DNA from: Scatosoma sp045533485
Lineage (GTDB): Bacteria > Bacillota > Clostridia > Christensenellales > Borkfalkiaceae
DNA length: 8,611 bases
Reading direction: 5' to 3'
Assembly: GCA_045533485.1 (NCBI GenBank)
Contig: JAZSHX010000016.1
Coordinates: 1-8,611 of the forward strand
A program made the position numbers and the translations under genes. This document shows positions 1 through 6,583 of the stretch, piece after piece. Every line of letters begins with the position of its first letter. Positions within the stretch are counted from its first letter, which is position 1. The notes beneath the pieces are model-generated. The model saw only the letters and a list, made by a program, of their open reading frames with translations, had not been told where the DNA came from and did not search any database.

Positions 1-1362
1 AACGCCCCAGTCCTGAACATTCTCAAGCCAGTCGCCGAAGCGGCCCTTGCCGATGCTCTCGGGAATCCAGTTGATTGTTGCGTTGTTGCGGAGAAGGTCA
101 TCACGGACAGCTGTCATTCTGATGAACCAGGAATCTCTTGCATAGTAGATGAGCGCAGTGTCGCAACGCCAGCAGTGGGGATAGCTATGCTCGTAAACAG
201 GGGCATCAAAGTGCTGCCCTCTCTTCTCAAGGTCAACAAGAATAGCCTTGTCAGCACTCTTGCAGAAGGTGCCTGCCCAGGGGGTCTCCTCGGTCATCTC
301 ACCCTTCTCGTTGACAAGCTGGAGGAAGGGCAGCTGATAGTTGTTGCCAACCTTTGCGTCGTCCTCACCGAATGCAGGAGCAATGTGAACAATGCCGGTA
401 CCGTCGGTAAGAGTTACGTAATTATCGCAGGTGACGTAATGCGCTTTTTCGCGGTAGTTGAATTTCTCCTTGCCGAAGGGATACAAGGATTCATATTCGG
501 TATACTCGAACTCCGTCCCCTTCTTCGTGGAAAGAACGGTGTAGCCCTCTTCGCCGAGCACGCTCTTCAAGAGCCCTTCCGCGAGGATATATTTCTCGCC
601 ACTTTCTTCCATCTCTACCGTTACGTAGTCGAACTCGGGATTCATACAGAGCGCAACGTTGGAAGGTAGCGTCCAAGGCGTGGTCGTCCAAGCGAGAATG
701 TAGGTATTTTCGGCGTTCTTCACTTTAAATTTGACAAACGCCGTCATCTGCTTGACGTCTTTGTAGCCCTGCGCCACTTCGTGGGAAGAGAGCGCCGTTC
801 CGCAACGAGGGCAATAAGGCACGATTTTATGTCCTTTGTACAAAAGCCCTTTCTTGTGGATTTCCTTGATCGCCCACCATTCCGATTCGATATAATCGTC
901 GTGATAGGTGACGTAAGGGTTGTCCATATCGCACCAATAGCCAACGCGGTCGGACATTTCCTTCCATTCGCTGGTGTATTTGAATACGGAGTTTTTACAT
1001 TCCTTGATGAAGGGCTCGATGCCGTAGCTTTCAATCTCGTTTTTGTTTTCCATGCCGAGCTTCTTTTCCACCTCGAGCTCGACGGGAAGCCCATGCGTAT
1101 CCCAGCCCGCTTTTCTCAAAACGTGCTTGCCTTTCATGGTTTGGTAACGCGGCACAATGTCTTTCATAACGCGCGTTAAAATGTGCCCGATGTGCGGCTT
1201 ACCGTTTGCCGTGGGCGGACCGTCGTAGAAGGAAAATTCTTCTCCTTTTTCACGCGTTTGCATACTTTCTTCAAACACCTTGTTTTCGTTCCAGTATTCG
1301 ACGATTTTCTTTTCTCTTTCGACGAAATTGAGCGAAGTGTCTACTTTTTTATACATTGACAT
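1..1362 (-). CDS. ileS: Isoleucyl-tRNA synthetase, N-terminal 454 residues (gene runs off left edge)
   Basis: Class I synthetase charging tRNA-Ile in the cytoplasm. The frame is open from the ATG at 1362 to base 1, so about 454 of the usual 900-1050 residues are present. Visible motifs are the ATP-binding PHIGH signature (HIGH about residues 57-60), GWDTHGLPVE (about 86-95), a CPRC pair (Cys184, Cys187), the editing-domain threonine-rich TTTPWTLPSN (226-235), and GTGIVHIAPAFGEDD (about 321-335). The last residues read NVQDWGV, just before where families of this type carry SRNRYWGTP; KMSKS would lie outside. The start is set by AAGGAGA at 1377-1371, 8 nt upstream. It follows a small membrane-protein gene by 27 nt and is probably under the T-box further upstream. 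Odd: codons for residues beyond about 315 (bases 1-420) use only GAG and AAG for Glu/Lys (15 of 15), while the rest mostly uses GAA/AAA. See findings. Confidence 0.96.
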   Translation of the reverse strand, partial: MSMYKKVDTSLNFVEREKKIVEYWNENKVFEESMQTREKGEEFSFYDGPPTANGKPHIGHILTRVMKDIVPRYQTMKGKHVLRKAGWDTHGLPVELEVEKKLGMENKNEIESYGIEPFIKECKNSVFKYTSEWKEMSDRVGYWCDMDNPYVTYHDDYIESEWWAIKEIHKKGLLYKGHKIVPYCPRCGTALSSHEVAQGYKDVKQMTAFVKFKVKNAENTYILAWTTTPWTLPSNVALCMNPEFDYVTVEMEESGEKYILAEGLLKSVLGEEGYTVLSTKKGTEFEYTEYESLYPFGKEKFNYREKAHYVTCDNYVTLTDGTGIVHIAPAFGEDDAKVGNNYQLPFLQLVNEKGEMTEETPWAGTFCKSADKAILVDLEKRGQHFDAPVYEHSYPHCWRCDTALIYYARDSWFIRMTAVRDDLLRNNATINWIPESIGKGRFGDWLENVQDWGV

Positions 1363-1389
1363 ATCTTTTCTCTCCTTTTTCAAGGTTAT

Positions 1390-1842
1390 TTATAAATTTG
1401 TACTTTCTTGGTCTACGAAATTTTCAAAGACGTTTTCTTCTAAATCCGTACCGTCGCCGAAATCAAAAAAGTTTCCGTTGACCGTCACAAGCATACCCTC
1501 TTGATTTTCTTCCAGCTCTATCCAAAGCTCTTCCCTAACATCATACTCAACCGTTTCGCCGTTTTCCGTTAAAAATGTGACACAGCACTGCTCCCCGTGT
1601 TCGGGCAACACCATCATACGCAACGACGGCTGATAATATATACTTTTACGTTTGGAAAGCACTTTTGCGTTTTGAAAAACATACTCAGGCTCTTTGGCGT
1701 ATTCTTCTTCCATCTTTGCCCGCCTTTGCCTTTCCTTTTCTTGCCACTGCGGCCATTTTACAATGCAAACAACAATGAGTGCAACAATAAAAGCCAAGAG
1801 CAAAACGCCGCTTACACATAAAATAATTTCTTCCGTTGTCAT
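1390..1842 (-). CDS. Small one-pass membrane protein of unknown function, upstream of ileS
   Basis: A 150-residue protein I cannot assign with certainty. Residues about 6-28 form one hydrophobic segment (LCVSGVLLLAFIVALIVVCIV core), followed by a basic/acidic charged linker (about 29-55) and a soluble domain. That domain runs through AKVLSKRKS and a predicted beta-rich stretch with CCVTFLTENGETVEYDV and EENQEGMLVTVNGNFFDFG. The pattern (variable linker, conversion-type beta strands, 'F..E.GE..EY.V', 'L..G..G.L..') resembles small DUF2500-like proteins, but that is a resemblance from memory only. Topology is probably N-terminus anchored with the C-terminal domain in the cytoplasm, given the positive residues K/R after the segment. 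The start at 1842 has a weak AGGG site about 7 nt upstream. The gene sits 27 nt ahead of ileS and directly behind the T-box terminator, so it should be co-regulated with ileS. Confidence 0.8.
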   Translation of the reverse strand: MTTEEIILCVSGVLLLAFIVALIVVCIVKWPQWQEKERQRRAKMEEEYAKEPEYVFQNAKVLSKRKSIYYQPSLRMMVLPEHGEQCCVTFLTENGETVEYDVREELWIELEENQEGMLVTVNGNFFDFGDGTDLEENVFENFVDQESTNL

Positions 1843-2095
1843 AGCTATACCCTAAAAAATACAGCCGTAGCGTCTTGGAAAAACACTACGGCTTTTTTAA
1901 CCACCAAAACGAACCACCATTCGTTGCCCTTGATAACGGAGAGCAAATCCGTATTCGACTACTCGTTGCCTTTCGTCAAATCAGCTGATAAGGTGATATC
2001 TTTTACGCGCCCCTTCTTCCTTTCACCAAAGCGGAATTTCTCTGTGCGGTTTGCCATAAAAGCGTTGTCCTTTTTTAACGCCTTTGTATTGAATT
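1843..2095 (-). promoter_or_regulatory. T-box leader, isoleucine type (upstream of the membrane protein gene and ileS)
   Basis: The roughly 250-nt untranslated leader has T-box elements in order on the minus strand: an early hairpin (AAAGGCGTT pairing with AACGCTTTT, about 2084-2057), an AGAGA bulge sequence (about 2043), a distal-loop-like GGTGAAAGGAA (2027-2017), a specifier-like GATATCACC (2000-1992) containing ATC for Ile at 1997-1995, a stem III (ACGGA...TCCGT, 1952-1936, followed by TATC), a T-box-like ATGGTGGTTCG region forming AACGAA/TTCGTT around TGGTGG (1925-1908), and a terminator. The UGGU in the loop can pair with an ACCA tRNA end, as expected for tRNA-Ile. Known T-boxes read through when uncharged tRNA binds. 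The ATC specifier and downstream ileS agree. The T-box core is diverged from the consensus AGGGTGGNACCGCG, which lowers certainty. Confidence 0.78.
1854..1893 (-). terminator. T-box leader terminator hairpin
   Basis: AGCCGTAG (minus strand, from 1893) pairs perfectly with CTACGGCT (ending at 1863), extendable by a few further pairs towards the loop. It is followed after GTA by six T residues (1859-1854). The plus-strand reading also carries a T-run (1893-1898), so the hairpin could stop transcription both ways. It lies between the T-box core and the first gene, where an attenuator belongs. Confidence 0.75.
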
Positions 2096-2102
2096 TTTAT
2101 TT

Positions 2103-2131
2103 ATTATACTACTTTTTTATTGTTTTGTAAA
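2103..2131 (-). promoter_or_regulatory. Sigma-A promoter of the T-box/ileS operon
   Basis: On the minus strand TTTACA (2131-2126) is separated by 17 bp from a consensus TATAAT (2108-2103). Transcription would start near 2096 and enter the T-box leader. No convincing terminator separates it from the deacetylase gene that ends at 2148, so some read-through from upstream is possible. Confidence 0.82.
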
Positions 2132-2147
2132 GCAAATTATCGCGTTT

Positions 2148-2852
2148 TTAGAACAAAACTTCTTTGTTCGTGCCGTAGAAAATATCCGCTTTGCCTGCAA
2201 GCTTTTCAAACCACTTTTCACACTCTTCCCAGAAAAATCCGTGATAGCCTGCGTCCAACTCAAAGGAATGCCCCCAAATGTACAACAGCTGCGGTTCGTC
2301 CGTTTCTAATGCAAAAAACTTATCCACCACTTGCATTCTATGCTGTGGGTCTATCCAGTAAATAGACGGATTTAACCGATGCAAATTAGTAGGCATTGCA
2401 AAAGCACCCGTACTGATAATCGTCCGCGCATATTTGACGCCCGTTTGGTTTTTGACGATGTCCACTACGCGGTCGTCGTGATTGACGCCGCCGCCCGGAT
2501 ACGCCATACCTACCACTTGATAGCCGCAGAGCGAAGAAAGCGTTTTTCTATCTTCTTCTACCTCCTGCATAATACGCTCATCTAATAAAAGCTTGGGTAA
2601 TTGCGGATGATTGCAGGTATGCCCTGCCACTTCGTGATTTTTATAAATATCTTTCACTTCGTCGGGGCGCACCCTGTTAAATGGAATGATTCTCCCGTTG
2701 CGGTCCAGATTACCTAGTTCGCCAAGCCGCGCGGAATTGAGATTAAACGTAGCTTTCAAGCCGTATTTATCCAGCAGCGCAATCAAGCGGATATCTTGAT
2801 CGCAACCGTCGTCAAAGCTAAACGTTATCGCCTTTTTCTTACCGTTCCACAT
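2148..2852 (-). CDS. Polysaccharide deacetylase family protein (NodB/CE4 fold), apparently cytoplasmic
   Basis: A 234-residue metal-dependent deacetylase-type protein; family members remove acetyl groups from N-acetylated sugars or act on other amide bonds. The substrate is not evident here. Visible motifs: TFSFDDG with Asp14 and Asp15 (catalytic base and metal ligand), HTCNH with metal ligands His78 and His82, AYPGGG (117-122) in the place of the usual R-x-P-x-G/Y motif, and IWGHS with His195 as the candidate catalytic His. There is no signal peptide or membrane segment, unlike most cell-wall deacetylases. I chose ATG 2852 because AGGTGG lies 8 nt upstream; a TTG at 2876 would add 8 residues without a good site. 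It starts 33 bp after the AspRS stop codon, so the two are probably cotranscribed. A close-looking subgroup of short cytosolic CE4 proteins occurs in Clostridia, from memory. Confidence 0.9.
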   Translation of the reverse strand: MWNGKKKAITFSFDDGCDQDIRLIALLDKYGLKATFNLNSARLGELGNLDRNGRIIPFNRVRPDEVKDIYKNHEVAGHTCNHPQLPKLLLDERIMQEVEEDRKTLSSLCGYQVVGMAYPGGGVNHDDRVVDIVKNQTGVKYARTIISTGAFAMPTNLHRLNPSIYWIDPQHRMQVVDKFFALETDEPQLLYIWGHSFELDAGYHGFFWEECEKWFEKLAGKADIFYGTNKEVLF

Positions 2853-2885
2853 ATTACAGCCCACCTTTTTATCCAAGTATTCCCA

Positions 2886-4217
2886 TCAAGGGGTAACGCG
2901 GTTGATATCGCGGGGGAACATCGTTGCTTCGCGCACGTTCTTCGCGCCAAGCAAGTGCATCGTCAAGCGTTCCAAACCGATACCCAAGCCACCGTGAGGG
3001 GGCGCACCGTATTTGTGGAGCATAAGATACGTTTCAAATTCTTCGGGGCTCATGCCAAGCTTTTGCATTTTTTCTACTTGCGCTTTGTAATCGTGTACAC
3101 GTTGACCGCCCGACGTAATTTCCAAGCCCCTAAACAACAAGTCGAACGACAGTGTGTATTCGGGATCTTCGGGATCGTCCATGGTATAGAACGGGCGTTT
3201 TTTGGACGGATAATGCGTAATGAAAATAAAATCGGAGTTAAATTGCTTTTTCGCGTACTTACCAAGGATTTGTTCTTCTTCGGGATCAAAGTCTTTCATA
3301 TCGCTGGGTTGATACTTAAATTTCTTCATGATAATTTCTTTCGCTTCCATAAATTTAAGCGTAGGAATTTCCGTGATTTCTGGCACGTCTACGTGCAACA
3401 ATTCAAGCTCTTCCTTATATTCCGTTTTGAGCAAGTTCATGATATATTTGAGCGCGCCCGTTTCCATTTGCATGATATCTTCAAAGCTGTCGATAAAGCC
3501 CATTTCAAAGTCCATCGAAATGTATTCGTTCAAATGACGCGAAGTATCGTGATGTTCCGCACGGAATACCGGTGCAATTTCAAACACGCGTTCGTACACA
3601 GCCACGAGCATTTGCTTATACAGCTGAGGCGATTGTGCAAGCGCCACTTCTTTACCAAAATAATCAAGCTTGAAAAGGTTCGTACCGCCTTCCGCGCCTG
3701 CAAAGTTGATTTTCGGCGTGCGGATTTCCGTGAAGCCTTGGCTGATTAAATATTCTCTAAAACCGCGTGCAATCCCTTCCTGCATTTTGAAAATCGCGCG
3801 TTCCTTGGGGTTACGCAAGGTAACGGGGCGGTAATCAAGCTTGGTGGGCAAATCGCAGTTGACTTGCTTTTTCGTGATAACCACGGGGGGAATATCCGCA
3901 GGGTGCGACAAAAGCTCGATGCCGTGCACTTGCAGTTCGTAACGTTTGCTGCCGTCGCGCGTTTCGCCTGCCACTACCTTGCCCGTAATTTTCGCCGCGC
4001 ACTCTTCCTTTACGTCGTCCGTCAAGCGATAAGAAGAAAAGCTTTCCGCATACACGCATTGTATCGTTTCGCGCGCCGTTCTTACGATAATAAACGCAAA
4101 ATCGGACATCATACGAATATTGTGAATCGTGCCTTTAATCGTTACGATTTGGTTTTCATACTTTTCAAAATCTTGAAAGCAAACCGTCGTTTTGTTGATT
4201 TCACCCGTAATTGCCAT
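2886..4217 (-). CDS. aspS: Aspartyl-tRNA synthetase, archaeal type, probably non-discriminating (aspartate--tRNA(Asn/Asp) ligase)
   Basis: A 443-residue class II synthetase of the short archaeal/eukaryal AspRS type, without the large GAD insertion of the standard bacterial enzyme (about 590 residues). An OB-fold anticodon-binding domain spans about 1-105. The catalytic domain shows AEGGTNLF (175-182), QSPQLYKQ (195-202), motif 2 FRAE...RHLNE (218-231) and motif 3 GIGLER (412-417), ending FPRD...RVTP. His32 in 'KGTIHN' aligns by eye with the anticodon-recognition position that is Trp26 in the discriminating Thermococcus enzyme and His in non-discriminating ones. If so, it also makes Asp-tRNA(Asn), to be amidated by GatCAB, which is not in this window. 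Start ATG 4217 has GAAGG 8 nt upstream; an in-frame upstream extension to 4286 would run through the promoter. Followed by the deacetylase gene. Confidence 0.95.
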   Translation of the reverse strand: MAITGEINKTTVCFQDFEKYENQIVTIKGTIHNIRMMSDFAFIIVRTARETIQCVYAESFSSYRLTDDVKEECAAKITGKVVAGETRDGSKRYELQVHGIELLSHPADIPPVVITKKQVNCDLPTKLDYRPVTLRNPKERAIFKMQEGIARGFREYLISQGFTEIRTPKINFAGAEGGTNLFKLDYFGKEVALAQSPQLYKQMLVAVYERVFEIAPVFRAEHHDTSRHLNEYISMDFEMGFIDSFEDIMQMETGALKYIMNLLKTEYKEELELLHVDVPEITEIPTLKFMEAKEIIMKKFKYQPSDMKDFDPEEEQILGKYAKKQFNSDFIFITHYPSKKRPFYTMDDPEDPEYTLSFDLLFRGLEITSGGQRVHDYKAQVEKMQKLGMSPEEFETYLMLHKYGAPPHGGLGIGLERLTMHLLGAKNVREATMFPRDINRVTP

Positions 4218-4257
4218 AAAAAATACCTTCTTTTTTGAAAAATTATTTACGTATACT

Positions 4258-4286
4258 ATTTTAATGCGATTGACAAAAAAAAGCAA
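4258..4286 (-). promoter_or_regulatory. Probable promoter of aspS
   Basis: Minus strand TTGCTT (4286-4281), 17 bp, TAAAAT (4263-4258). A start near 4251 would leave a leader of about 35 nt before the ATG at 4217. It overlaps the divergent kinase promoter. An alternative TTGTCA pairing gives poorer spacing. Confidence 0.6.
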
Positions 4287-4298
4287 GTATTTTATAAT
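4270..4298 (+). promoter_or_regulatory. Consensus sigma-A promoter of the pyridoxal/pyridoxamine kinase gene
   Basis: TTGACA (4270-4275), exactly 17 bp, TATAAT (4293-4298): a full consensus match. The start should lie near 4305, followed by GGAG at 4322-4325, 10 nt before the ATG. Its -35 lies in the spacer of the opposing aspS promoter. Confidence 0.88.
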
Positions 4299-4335
4299 AG
4301 ATTTATATAATTTCTTTATACGGAGTTAAATATTT

Positions 4336-5160
4336 ATGCGCGTACTTGCCATTAACGATATATCCTGCGTGGGAAAATGCTCTTTGAGCGTTTCCCTGCC
4401 CATACTTTCCGCGTGCGGTATTACCTGCGACGTTTTACCCACGGCGCTTTTATCCACGCACACGGGCGGTTTTCACGGGTATACCTTTCGCGATTTGACA
4501 GGGGATATTCCTGCCATTTTGTCGCACTGGAAAACGCTGGGCTTGCAGTTTGACTGCATTTACAGCGGTTATTTGGGCAGCATCGAACAAATCAAGCTGG
4601 TAGAACAAATTAAAAACGATTTCTTAAAAGACGGCGGTTTGTTTATCGTCGATCCCGTAATGGGCGACAGCGGCAAATTATACGCAGGGTTCACCGGCGC
4701 GTTCGTGGAAAAAATGCGTGCGCTTTGCAAGCAAGCGGATTATATTTTGCCCAACGTGACGGAAGCGTGCTATCTTACGCAAACGCCCTATCCTAAAAAC
4801 GGAGAAACGTACCCTACGCATGCGGTGCTTTCACGCTTACAAGCGCTGTGTCCGCGCCCTATCGTGACGGGCATACATCAAGGGGGCAATATTTTGGTGT
4901 CCTATTTGGACGAACAAGGCGCGTTGCAAAGCCGTACGGACGAAAATATACCCGGATTTTTCTGCGGTGCAGGCGACGTGTTTGCCAGCGCGTTTATCGG
5001 CGCGCTTCTGCACGGCAAATGCGAACACGACGCCGTGGAGCTTGCCGCACAGTTTACCACCGCCGCCATCCGCCGTTCGGCAACCGAAGTGCCCGATAAG
5101 CGTTACGGCTTGAATTTTGAAGCGGAAATATTTACCTTTTTGAAAAATTTACACGCTTGA
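4336..5160 (+). CDS. Pyridoxal/pyridoxamine kinase (PfkB/ribokinase-type, PdxY/PdxK-like)
   Basis: A 274-residue kinase phosphorylating the 5' hydroxyl of B6 vitamers (pyridoxal, pyridoxamine, possibly pyridoxine) with ATP, in the PLP salvage pathway in the cytoplasm. The protein begins VLAINDISCVGKCSL, typical of this family. It has THTGGF (41-46) near the substrate pocket, DPVMGD (106-111), NVTEA (140-144) and the catalytic GAGD loop (211-214, Asp214 as base). Length fits PdxY-type enzymes (about 280). Several Cys residues in the N-terminal region are not unusual in Clostridia. The start ATG at 4336 follows a GGAG site at 4322-4325. It is monocistronic apart from possible read-through into the 6S RNA gene: a T-run follows the stop at 5161-5167 but no clear hairpin is seen. 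Substrate preference among the vitamers, or hydroxymethylpyrimidine, cannot be told from sequence alone. Confidence 0.9.
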   Translation: MRVLAINDISCVGKCSLSVSLPILSACGITCDVLPTALLSTHTGGFHGYTFRDLTGDIPAILSHWKTLGLQFDCIYSGYLGSIEQIKLVEQIKNDFLKDGGLFIVDPVMGDSGKLYAGFTGAFVEKMRALCKQADYILPNVTEACYLTQTPYPKNGETYPTHAVLSRLQALCPRPIVTGIHQGGNILVSYLDEQGALQSRTDENIPGFFCGAGDVFASAFIGALLHGKCEHDAVELAAQFTTAAIRRSATEVPDKRYGLNFEAEIFTFLKNLHA

Positions 5161-5179
5161 TTTTTTTGCGTTCATTTCG

Positions 5180-5208
5180 TTGACAAATGAAAATCTATCC
5201 GTTATAAT
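5180..5208 (+). promoter_or_regulatory. Promoter of the 6S RNA-like gene
   Basis: TTGACA (5180-5185), 17 bp, TATAAT (5203-5208), a full consensus. Transcription would begin at about 5212-5215, right where the RNA closing stem starts. Confidence 0.85.
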
Positions 5209-5212
5209 AAAG

Positions 5213-5394
5213 ATAATCTGCAGTGTACGGAGCTTGACATATAACGGAATCCACAATATTTAATCGGGAGCAGGTTATTCGTGGCGATAGACAAGGTCTG
5301 ATTTTCGGAAAGTTCGACGCGCCAAGATACGGCACCCACCTAGCGAACGCTGGGTTCATCTTTTTGTCAAGGTGCGGCACAGGCGGATTACTTT
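5213..5394 (+). ncRNA. ssrS: 6S RNA (SsrS-like)
   Basis: A region of about 180 nt without a credible coding frame, behind a consensus promoter. It folds as a long interrupted hairpin: TAATCTGC (5214-5221) pairs with GCGGATTA (5383-5390) with one G-U, GTGT (5223-5226) with GCAC (5377-5380), and CTTGACA (5233-5239) perfectly with TGTCAAG (5365-5371). The 3' side contains GGCACCCACC and GGGTTCA flanking a small hairpin (AGCG..CGCT), and the 5' side contains AATATTTAAT and GTGGCG, all resembling the E. coli 6S RNA order (GATATTT, GTGGCG, CACC, GGGTTCA). Known 6S RNA mimics an open promoter, binds sigma-A RNA polymerase in its central bubble and lowers transcription in stationary phase. The assignment is by eye; length (about 180) agrees with 180-200 in the family. 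Confidence 0.82.
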
Positions 5395-5402
5395 ACAAAC
5401 AC

Positions 5403-5416
5403 ATGCCCTGCGGCAT
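5403..5416 (+). other. Small hairpin between the 6S-like RNA and its terminator
   Basis: ATGCC (5403-5407), loop CTGC, GGCAT (5412-5416). It lies in the 3' tail that would be trimmed from a mature 6S RNA; a processing role is a guess. Confidence 0.4.
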
Positions 5417-5420
5417 TAAC

Positions 5421-5450
5421 AAACGGACGGTTTTCACCGTCCGTTTTTCG
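5421..5450 (+). terminator. Strong intrinsic terminator, probably bidirectional
   Basis: AAACGGACGG (5421-5430) and CCGTCCGTTT (5437-5446) form a perfect 10-bp stem over the loop TTTTCA, followed by TT. It ends the 6S transcript. It also lies 6 nt beyond the stop codon of the convergent regulator gene, where the opposite strand reads into TTTGTT, so it likely ends both. Confidence 0.88.
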
Positions 5451-5451
5451 C

Positions 5452-6498
5452 TTATTCCTGCATTTCATCGCGTACCTGTATGCCGCCTTTTGCTTTTTTC
5501 TTCTTTAATTTGATAAGACGTATCAAAGCGGAAGCCGCCGAAGAGAGCACCCCTGCAATCGGCCAAACAATCCACGTAATTCCCCAGTTCCCCGAAAGAA
5601 AACTCCAAAGCAAATATCCGCCCAAAACCAAGCACCAGTACATATTGCTTAACAGGTCTTCGCTATCTCCGCCGTTTTTAACCGTCACGGAAAAATGCCC
5701 CGATTTATCTATTTTTCCTTGCGTAGTAAAAAGTTCATACGTACCCCAAACCATACCAAACCGCACGAATAAAAACACACCGATGGACACGACAAAAAAC
5801 ATAGCCGCAAGCGCATACATAAGTATTTCGTCCGATTTTTCCAGCGCGCCGAAAACGATTAAAGGGATAACGGCAAGAATACACAAGGCAACGCCGATTG
5901 TAATGGCAACGGTAAAGGGCGTTGAAAATTCGTCCTTTTTCTTTTGCATTTCCGCACGCAAGTCGTTAGACATAGACAAATGCACGTCTTCAAAACGCTC
6001 AAACGCCGCTATTTTTCTACCGCCTACGATAAAGAACGCAACCGCGATTACGACAAACACCAAAATGGTCGGCACGCCGATTGCCGCAACGATCTTATCG
6101 GGCAAAGCACCCTTATCCGCCGCGCCTAAAAGCAAGAACAGCGTAATAGGCGAACAAATGCACAGCATTACGCCGACGGCGATTTTCCAAGCCGCATTTT
6201 TCATTGTTTGTATGTACGCGCGGCAATCTTCATCGCATACCTGCATGGTGTCTTTAGGGTTTTCTTCCGTTTCTTCCACGGGTACGCAACGACTTTCTTT
6301 GCAACCGTCTTTTAATAAATAATCAGTGGAACAATCGAAAAGTTCGCTCATTTTCAAGATTTTATCCACTTCGGGCAGGGACGCGCCCATTTCCCATTTG
6401 GAAACGGCTTGACGGGAAACGTCCAAACGAAAAGCAAGCTCTTCCTGCGACCAACCTTTGCTTTTTCTAAGCGCAATAATTTTTTCTTCCAGCTTCAT
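5452..6498 (-). CDS. XRE-family transcriptional regulator with multi-pass membrane C-terminal domain
   Basis: A 348-residue protein with an N-terminal Cro/CI-type helix-turn-helix (about 1-62; helix-turn-helix core about 17-37, QEELAFRLDVSRQAVSKWE), typical DNA-binding of this family. A short linker with several Cys (56, 66, 71, 88, 92) leads to a hydrophobic half with about six likely membrane segments: about 103-127, 134-160, 195-219, 224-247, 286-303 and 305-327. It ends in a lysine-rich cytoplasmic tail (330-338). The fusion of XRE HTH with a membrane domain occurs widely in Clostridia, with mostly unknown signals; a membrane-tethered regulator is the natural reading. ATG 6498 has AGGTG 7 nt upstream. 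It terminates next to the shared terminator at 5421-5450. Targets are unknown; inverted repeats upstream could be sites for itself. Confidence 0.92.
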   Translation of the reverse strand: MKLEEKIIALRKSKGWSQEELAFRLDVSRQAVSKWEMGASLPEVDKILKMSELFDCSTDYLLKDGCKESRCVPVEETEENPKDTMQVCDEDCRAYIQTMKNAAWKIAVGVMLCICSPITLFLLLGAADKGALPDKIVAAIGVPTILVFVVIAVAFFIVGGRKIAAFERFEDVHLSMSNDLRAEMQKKKDEFSTPFTVAITIGVALCILAVIPLIVFGALEKSDEILMYALAAMFFVVSIGVFLFVRFGMVWGTYELFTTQGKIDKSGHFSVTVKNGGDSEDLLSNMYWCLVLGGYLLWSFLSGNWGITWIVWPIAGVLSSAASALIRLIKLKKKKAKGGIQVRDEMQE

Positions 6499-6532
6499 AA
6501 TTTTTCACCTGTATTTTTTGATTTGCAACGTT

Positions 6533-6540
6533 ATTATAAC
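6533..6540 (-). promoter_or_regulatory. Extended -10 promoter of the XRE regulator gene
   Basis: Minus strand TATAAT (6538-6533) preceded by TGT, an extended -10 element (TGN upstream). No good -35 is present at 17 or 18 bp (TAGCCG or GTAGCC), which fits an activated or extended -10 promoter. The start would be near 6526. Confidence 0.6.
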
Positions 6541-6561
6541 ACGTTTATGCGCTATCGGCTA

Positions 6562-6575
6562 CCAACTTTTGTTGG
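6562..6575. repeat. Inverted repeat next to the XRE gene promoter (possible operator)
   Basis: CCAAC, four T, GTTGG: a perfect 5+5 palindrome abutting the place of the missing -35 of the regulator gene. It could be a regulator binding site; no function is shown. Confidence 0.5.
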
Positions 6576-6583
6576 AAATTTGT

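Noticed and set aside
2853..2876. TTG start 8 residues earlier for the deacetylase
   Set aside because: No ribosome site fits it; ATG 2852 has AGGTGG at correct spacing.
2796..3749. A 317-residue frame on the plus strand across AspRS
   Set aside because: It is antisense to a well-supported synthetase, shows no known domain, and has no credible ribosome site.
4218..4286. N-terminal extension of AspRS to position 4286
   Set aside because: The extension would run through the promoter elements; ATG 4217 has a good ribosome site and matches the usual family start.
5195..5380. A 61-residue minus-strand frame over the 6S region
   Set aside because: Low-quality frame inside an RNA with base-paired arms, and it has no ribosome site.
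5480..6322. A 280-residue plus-strand frame across the XRE regulator
   Set aside because: Composition is that of the reverse of membrane helices; the minus frame has a complete HTH and start site.
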